This document shows, in pieces, positions 6,447 to 9,549 of a stretch of DNA of 9,549 nt. Where the stretch lies: contig DIDE01000021.1 of NCBI GenBank assembly GCA_002417975.1, positions 1,453-11,001 of the forward strand. The letters run 5' to 3'. Both the position numbers and the translations under genes were made by a program. Source of the DNA: Eggerthellaceae bacterium UBA5808. GTDB lineage: Bacteria; Actinomycetota; Coriobacteriia; Coriobacteriales; Eggerthellaceae. Numbering within the stretch: position 1 is the stretch's first letter; every line of letters starts with the position of its first letter. Below the pieces are notes generated by a model. The model had not been told where the DNA came from, did no database searches, and saw only the letters and a list, made by a program, of their open reading frames with translations.

Positions 6447-7316
6447 CTACCACGCTAGAAGCGCAATATTGATGCCACCAGCAAGAAGCGCAACAAACCA
6501 TGCACTTTTTAACATGGACTGCCATTTAACACGAGCAAAATTGTTGTCAATCAGTATCTCGAGGAAATAGACGAGAGCTGTCAGGACAAGAGCAATAACC
6601 CAAGAAATTGGAGATGCGGTAATAAAGAAGAGAGCAGTCCAACCCATGAAAAGGATATTCTCGCACCAATGCATTATTTCAACTTGAGCAAGTGTTGATC
6701 CACTCATCTCGGTAGTAATTCCTTTAACGAGCTCCTGATGCGCATGATGCGAAGAGGAAAGATCAAAAGGCGATTTTCTAAGCTTGATAGTCAATATAAA
6801 TAGGAAGCCAATAAACGCAAGAATGGTATACGTAATAATTGGATGGTCAAGCGAAACAACGGTACTCACATCAAAGCTGCCAGTAACCTGGTAAAACACT
6901 ATTGCAACAAAAAGCACCATTGGTTCATAAGACATTACCTGGAGCGTTTCTCGCTCTGCACCAACTTCTGCGTACGGCGAACGCGTTGAATAACCAGCGA
7001 CGATAAAGAAGAGCGCAGAAAGCGTTACAAGAAAGATGCAGAGAAGAAAGTTTTGCCCACTGAAGAATATTCCCCCGCCAATCAAGGTAAATACAAGTGC
7101 ACAAGCAATGTAGACCTGCTCAACGGAATTAACGCTTACTTTTTCTTTCTGAAGCAATTTGCGAACATCGTAATAAGGCTGAAGCAAAGGAGGACCAACA
7201 CGTCCCTGCATACGAGCGCTGATAATACGATCAAGTCCATCGAGCAAACAACCCAATACAGGAGCGACAATGGCGAACACGATAGTTGCAATCAATGTAA
7301 TAAGAAACGAATTCAT
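6447..7316 (-). CDS. echB: Ech hydrogenase membrane subunit B (NuoH-like)
   Basis: EchB is the NuoH counterpart that couples the cytoplasmic redox arm to the ion-pumping subunit in the membrane. The 289-residue chain has about eight hydrophobic segments. The family loop RMQGRVGPPLLQPYYDVRKL (35-54) contacts the hydrogenase arm, and a second loop, SPYAEVGAERETLQVMSYEP (113-132), carries conserved acids. The third loop, KSPFDLSSSHHAHQELVKG (181-199) followed by TTEMSG, has the HAHQE sequence that I associate with Ech-type proteins rather than the AEQEL form of complex I. The open frame extends to 7397 inside echA, but AAGGAGGG (7323-7330) selects the ATG at 7316, 14 nt after the echA stop. An ATG five bases upstream hits a stop at once. 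Confidence 0.94.
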   Translation of the reverse strand: MNSFLITLIATIVFAIVAPVLGCLLDGLDRIISARMQGRVGPPLLQPYYDVRKLLQKEKVSVNSVEQVYIACALVFTLIGGGIFFSGQNFLLCIFLVTLSALFFIVAGYSTRSPYAEVGAERETLQVMSYEPMVLFVAIVFYQVTGSFDVSTVVSLDHPIITYTILAFIGFLFILTIKLRKSPFDLSSSHHAHQELVKGITTEMSGSTLAQVEIMHWCENILFMGWTALFFITASPISWVIALVLTALVYFLEILIDNNFARVKWQSMLKSAWFVALLAGGINIALLAW

Positions 7317-7322
7317 ACCATG

Positions 7323-7330
7323 CCCTCCTT
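7323..7330 (-). promoter_or_regulatory. Ribosome binding site deciding the echB start
   Basis: AAGGAGGG on the minus strand directly follows the echA stop codon and lies 6 nt before the ATG at 7316. It excludes the 27-residue longer frame. Confidence 0.8.
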
Positions 7331-9250
7331 TCAGATTAACGGTATAAGGGTATATAGCGAATACATAAATGCTCCAATGATAAGGACAGAACAACAAATG
7401 TCTCCTACAGGCGTCATTTTCTTTTCTCCGAAGATCGAATCAAGATAAAGATTACGAGACGTTGCCGTAACAACATGATTCATTGCGCCATGATACGTTC
7501 GCTGAGCATTATCAGCACTTACGCCCGAAAGATAAATATCTACCTGACGTTTATTCGATTTGTGCGAGAGCCCCGCAAGCACAACGATAACAACAGCTAC
7601 AGCCGTAATTGCTGTAAAGATCAGCAAATTCTGATCTATGCCCGTATCAACAAGACCGTATACACCACTGATATAGGGCATAACGATCGACGATGACAAA
7701 AACGGTAGACCTGCGCAACAAGCTATGCTTAAGAAGCCCATTAGACCGATAGCAAGCCATTCACTTTTATGAACGGTTATCTCAACATTTTTAGGAGAAC
7801 CAGCTATACCGCTTAGCTTTCCAAGCCATTTTGCCCAGAACATAAATGTTGCTGCTGAACCAAAAGCAAGCAAAATTAAAAGGATAACTTGGCGGGCATC
7901 GATGAAAGAAACCAGCGTTGCCCATTTTGCCACGAGCATACCAAATGGAGCGATAAACATGCACATAATACCAATCATCATAAAGCGTGCCAGATGAGGC
8001 ATCCTTTCAAAAAGGAGATCCATGTCCTCAATGTTGCGACTCCCAATATGATGTTCGGCAGTACCAACACACAGGAACAGTAAGGATTTAGCAACCGCAT
8101 GAAACAGGATAAGAAAACAGGCTGCCCATATAGCTTCAGGAGATCCCACCCCAGCACATGCAACAATTAATCCAAGATTGGCAATTGTCGAATATGCGAG
8201 TACTCGTTTGGCATTTGACTGTGAAATTGCCATAAAAGAACAAAGACAGAATGACAAAGCACCGATAAGTATCACCATAGCCTGAGGTGCAATAAGGAAT
8301 TGGAGAACAGGCGAGATCTTAATGAGAAGGAATACACCAGCTTTGACCATTGTTGATGAATGCAACAATGCGCTTGTTGGAGTTGGTGCAACCATCGCAC
8401 CCAGAAGCCATGTATGAAACGGCATCTGAGCAGCTTTGGTAAGGCCTGCAAAAGCAAGGCAGGTGATAGGAAAAAGAAGCAATGCGGGTTGGAACATACC
8501 AATTGCAATAAATTGATTAAAATCAAGCGTTCCAATAACACTGGCGCTATAGAACAGAGCAAAGATAAAGCCAATTCCACCAGCAATATTCATGATGATT
8601 TGACGGAATGCATTATGAATAGCTTCGTCGGTTTTTGTATAACCAATAAGAAGGAATGAACATACCGTTGTAATTTCCCATGCAGTAAAAAGCCACGTCA
8701 TGTTATTGCAGAATACGATTGCAAACATTGCCGAGAGGAACAGAAACATTATCGCAAAAAAGATAGGGCGACGATCTTTCTCATCTGAATGTGATTTCTG
8801 GAAATCTTTCATGTATCCGAGTGCGTATACGCAAATGCCCGAGCCTACTACACCGATAATGCATGCCATTAACAAGCTTAATGAATCAAGGTAGAGTCCA
8901 TCGGTAACCTCAAGGCCATGGGCAAAAAAGAACTCAAAGACAAGCGATAGTACAACTTGAATAGCCGCCAAAATTCCAGCCCATATATTACGATAGCGAA
9001 CGGCGAAAGTGATAATGCACGCTGCGATCAATATGCTGATAATCGGTCCAAGATCGTCAACAATAACGGAGTCAAAGGCAAAATACTGCCCTTGTGTTCC
9101 AAGATTGAGAGCACATAGCACTACCGACCCAATACCGATTGCGCATGCTGATACTCCAACAATTGCCGAGCGCATCGTATCATCGCGTACGAATAGCAAC
9201 AGTGCGGCGACAATAAGCGGGAATACGATTAGAAAACAAATCAGTTCCAC
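7331..9250 (-). CDS. echA: Ech hydrogenase membrane subunit A, ion-translocating antiporter-like (NuoL-like)
   Basis: EchA is the large ion-pumping membrane subunit, homologous to NuoL and Mrp-type antiporter subunits. It should move H+ or Na+ outward as electrons pass from ferredoxin to protons. The 639-residue chain is almost wholly hydrophobic, with about 14-16 membrane segments. Conserved charges of the transport channel are visible: E192 in TAWEITT, K272 in AGLTKAAQMPFHTWLL, H297 in ALLHSSTMVKAG and K388 in HAVAKSLLFLCVG. The longest frame starts at GTG 9259, but AAGGGG (9259-9264) would then touch the start codon. The second GTG at 9250 lies 8 nt from that site and is preferred. This is the first gene of the ech operon, downstream of a leader with a terminator-like hairpin. 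The subunit alone cannot show which ion is moved. Confidence 0.94.
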   Translation of the reverse strand: MELICFLIVFPLIVAALLLFVRDDTMRSAIVGVSACAIGIGSVVLCALNLGTQGQYFAFDSVIVDDLGPIISILIAACIITFAVRYRNIWAGILAAIQVVLSLVFEFFFAHGLEVTDGLYLDSLSLLMACIIGVVGSGICVYALGYMKDFQKSHSDEKDRRPIFFAIMFLFLSAMFAIVFCNNMTWLFTAWEITTVCSFLLIGYTKTDEAIHNAFRQIIMNIAGGIGFIFALFYSASVIGTLDFNQFIAIGMFQPALLLFPITCLAFAGLTKAAQMPFHTWLLGAMVAPTPTSALLHSSTMVKAGVFLLIKISPVLQFLIAPQAMVILIGALSFCLCSFMAISQSNAKRVLAYSTIANLGLIVACAGVGSPEAIWAACFLILFHAVAKSLLFLCVGTAEHHIGSRNIEDMDLLFERMPHLARFMMIGIMCMFIAPFGMLVAKWATLVSFIDARQVILLILLAFGSAATFMFWAKWLGKLSGIAGSPKNVEITVHKSEWLAIGLMGFLSIACCAGLPFLSSSIVMPYISGVYGLVDTGIDQNLLIFTAITAVAVVIVVLAGLSHKSNKRQVDIYLSGVSADNAQRTYHGAMNHVVTATSRNLYLDSIFGEKKMTPVGDICCSVLIIGAFMYSLYTLIPLI

Positions 9251-9258
9251 GCAATTCA

Positions 9259-9264
9259 CCCCTT
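9259..9264 (-). promoter_or_regulatory. Ribosome binding site deciding the echA start
   Basis: AAGGGG on the minus strand lies 8 nt before the GTG at 9250. The in-frame GTG at 9259 overlaps it and would have no usable site of its own. Confidence 0.65.
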
Positions 9265-9287
9265 CACTACCTTGATGTGTCTGCGAA

Positions 9288-9310
9288 CAAAAACAGCGAC
9301 TTGCGTCGCC
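9288..9310 (-). terminator. Intrinsic-terminator-like hairpin in the echA leader
   Basis: On the minus strand GCGAC-GCAA-GTCGC forms a perfect 5-bp, GC-rich stem extended by one G-T pair, closed by a GNRA-type GCAA loop. It is followed by TGTTTTTG, giving a run of five T. This has the shape of a Rho-independent terminator but is short. It ends 37 nt before the echA start. It could end an upstream transcript or act as an attenuator within the ech leader. On the plus strand no T-run follows. Confidence 0.5.
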
Positions 9311-9549
9311 TCATTAAGAATAACCTAGCGGTTCGGGATTCAAAGAGAATGGATCCGAAATTAACCATGCAATTCGGTAGACGGAAGATCACTAACTTTC
9401 AGCTGGTATAAGCGGTATTAAGCAGAGTGCGAACGGCTAAAACCTACTAGATTGCTTGTGATTTCATCATAACGAAATGAACGCTGCAAAATAGAAAATG
9501 ACAACGTCAGACGATATTTCCTAGGCGACGATTTCTCATTGTAGGACTA
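9311..9549. other. Gene-free region upstream of the ech operon
   Basis: I see no supported gene in this stretch. All three minus-strand frames hit stops within 45 codons. One short open stretch from the right edge, ending near 9507, could be the last residues of an upstream gene but has no recognisable content. The stretch holds a second hairpin (9332-9359), a tandem near-repeat GGTATAAGC/GGTATTAAGC (9405-9423), and a TATGAT hexamer near 9470 (minus strand) without a convincing -35. The ech promoter is probably here, but I cannot place it. I recognise no known riboswitch motif. Confidence 0.45.

Noticed and set aside
7053..7448. Plus-strand open frame of 131 codons
   Set aside because: It is antisense to echB and the end of echA, with no ribosome site and no recognisable domain.
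4227..9250. The ech genes as a piece of complex I (nuo) or formate hydrogenlyase
   Set aside because: EchE has both CxxC pairs of a NiFe site, which NuoD lacks. There is one antiporter-like subunit, no formate dehydrogenase gene, no HycE-type fused NuoCD subunit, and the order is the six-gene Ech order.
9331..9345. GGTTCGGGATTCAAA resembling a tRNA T-arm
   Set aside because: No anticodon arm, acceptor stem or D-arm can be paired around it on either strand.

Overview
All recognisable genes lie on the minus strand, so the window is best read from high to low coordinates. It holds a complete six-gene operon for an energy-converting [NiFe] hydrogenase (Ech, group 4), then a two-gene lipid and envelope unit, then the first third of a phenylacetate-CoA-ligase-like gene cut off by the left edge. 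Base composition looks AT-leaning (25 of the first 60 bases are G or C). Shine-Dalgarno sites are strong and GTG starts are common. These traits and the gene content suggest an obligately anaerobic, fermentative Gram-positive bacterium. The style of the proteins (Lys/Ala-rich tail on EchD, long Ser/Arg N-terminus on the VanW protein) makes an anaerobic actinobacterium of the Coriobacteriia my first guess, but this is inference and a clostridial host is not excluded.

Layout: 9251-9549 is a gene-free leader or intergenic stretch. It contains a GC-rich hairpin with a GCAA loop and a T-run, pointing toward echA. echA (9250-7331), echB (7316-6447), echC (6433-5987), echD (5990-5328), echE (5326-4238) and echF (4227-3862) follow in the canonical order, with gaps of 1-14 nt or a 4-nt ATGA overlap. 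Four of these starts should be trimmed from the longest open frame because a good Shine-Dalgarno site picks an internal start. A 129-nt gap (3733-3861) holds a long stem-loop at the echF stop and a CRP/FNR-type palindrome. A CDP-alcohol phosphatidyltransferase (3732-3070) and a large VanW-family membrane-anchored protein (3063-694) come next, separated by 6 nt. A 263-nt gap precedes the truncated paaK-like gene (430-1).

How the genes work together: EchA and EchB form the ion-translocating membrane part, related to complex I subunits NuoL and NuoH. EchC, EchD, EchE and EchF form the cytoplasmic arm. By family knowledge the complex passes electrons from reduced ferredoxin through EchF and EchC to the NiFe site of EchE, makes H2 and exports H+ or Na+, or runs in reverse. 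The NiFe ligands and all expected Fe-S cysteines are present, so the enzyme looks functional. No hydrogenase maturation genes are in the window. The paaK-like enzyme would fit a 2-oxoacid or aromatic amino-acid fermentation that produces reduced ferredoxin, but no ferredoxin oxidoreductase is visible here. I did not find a clearly new system. The most notable points are the roughly 100-residue EchD tail, the possible attenuator in front of echA, the CRP-like site, and the unusual N-terminus of the VanW protein.
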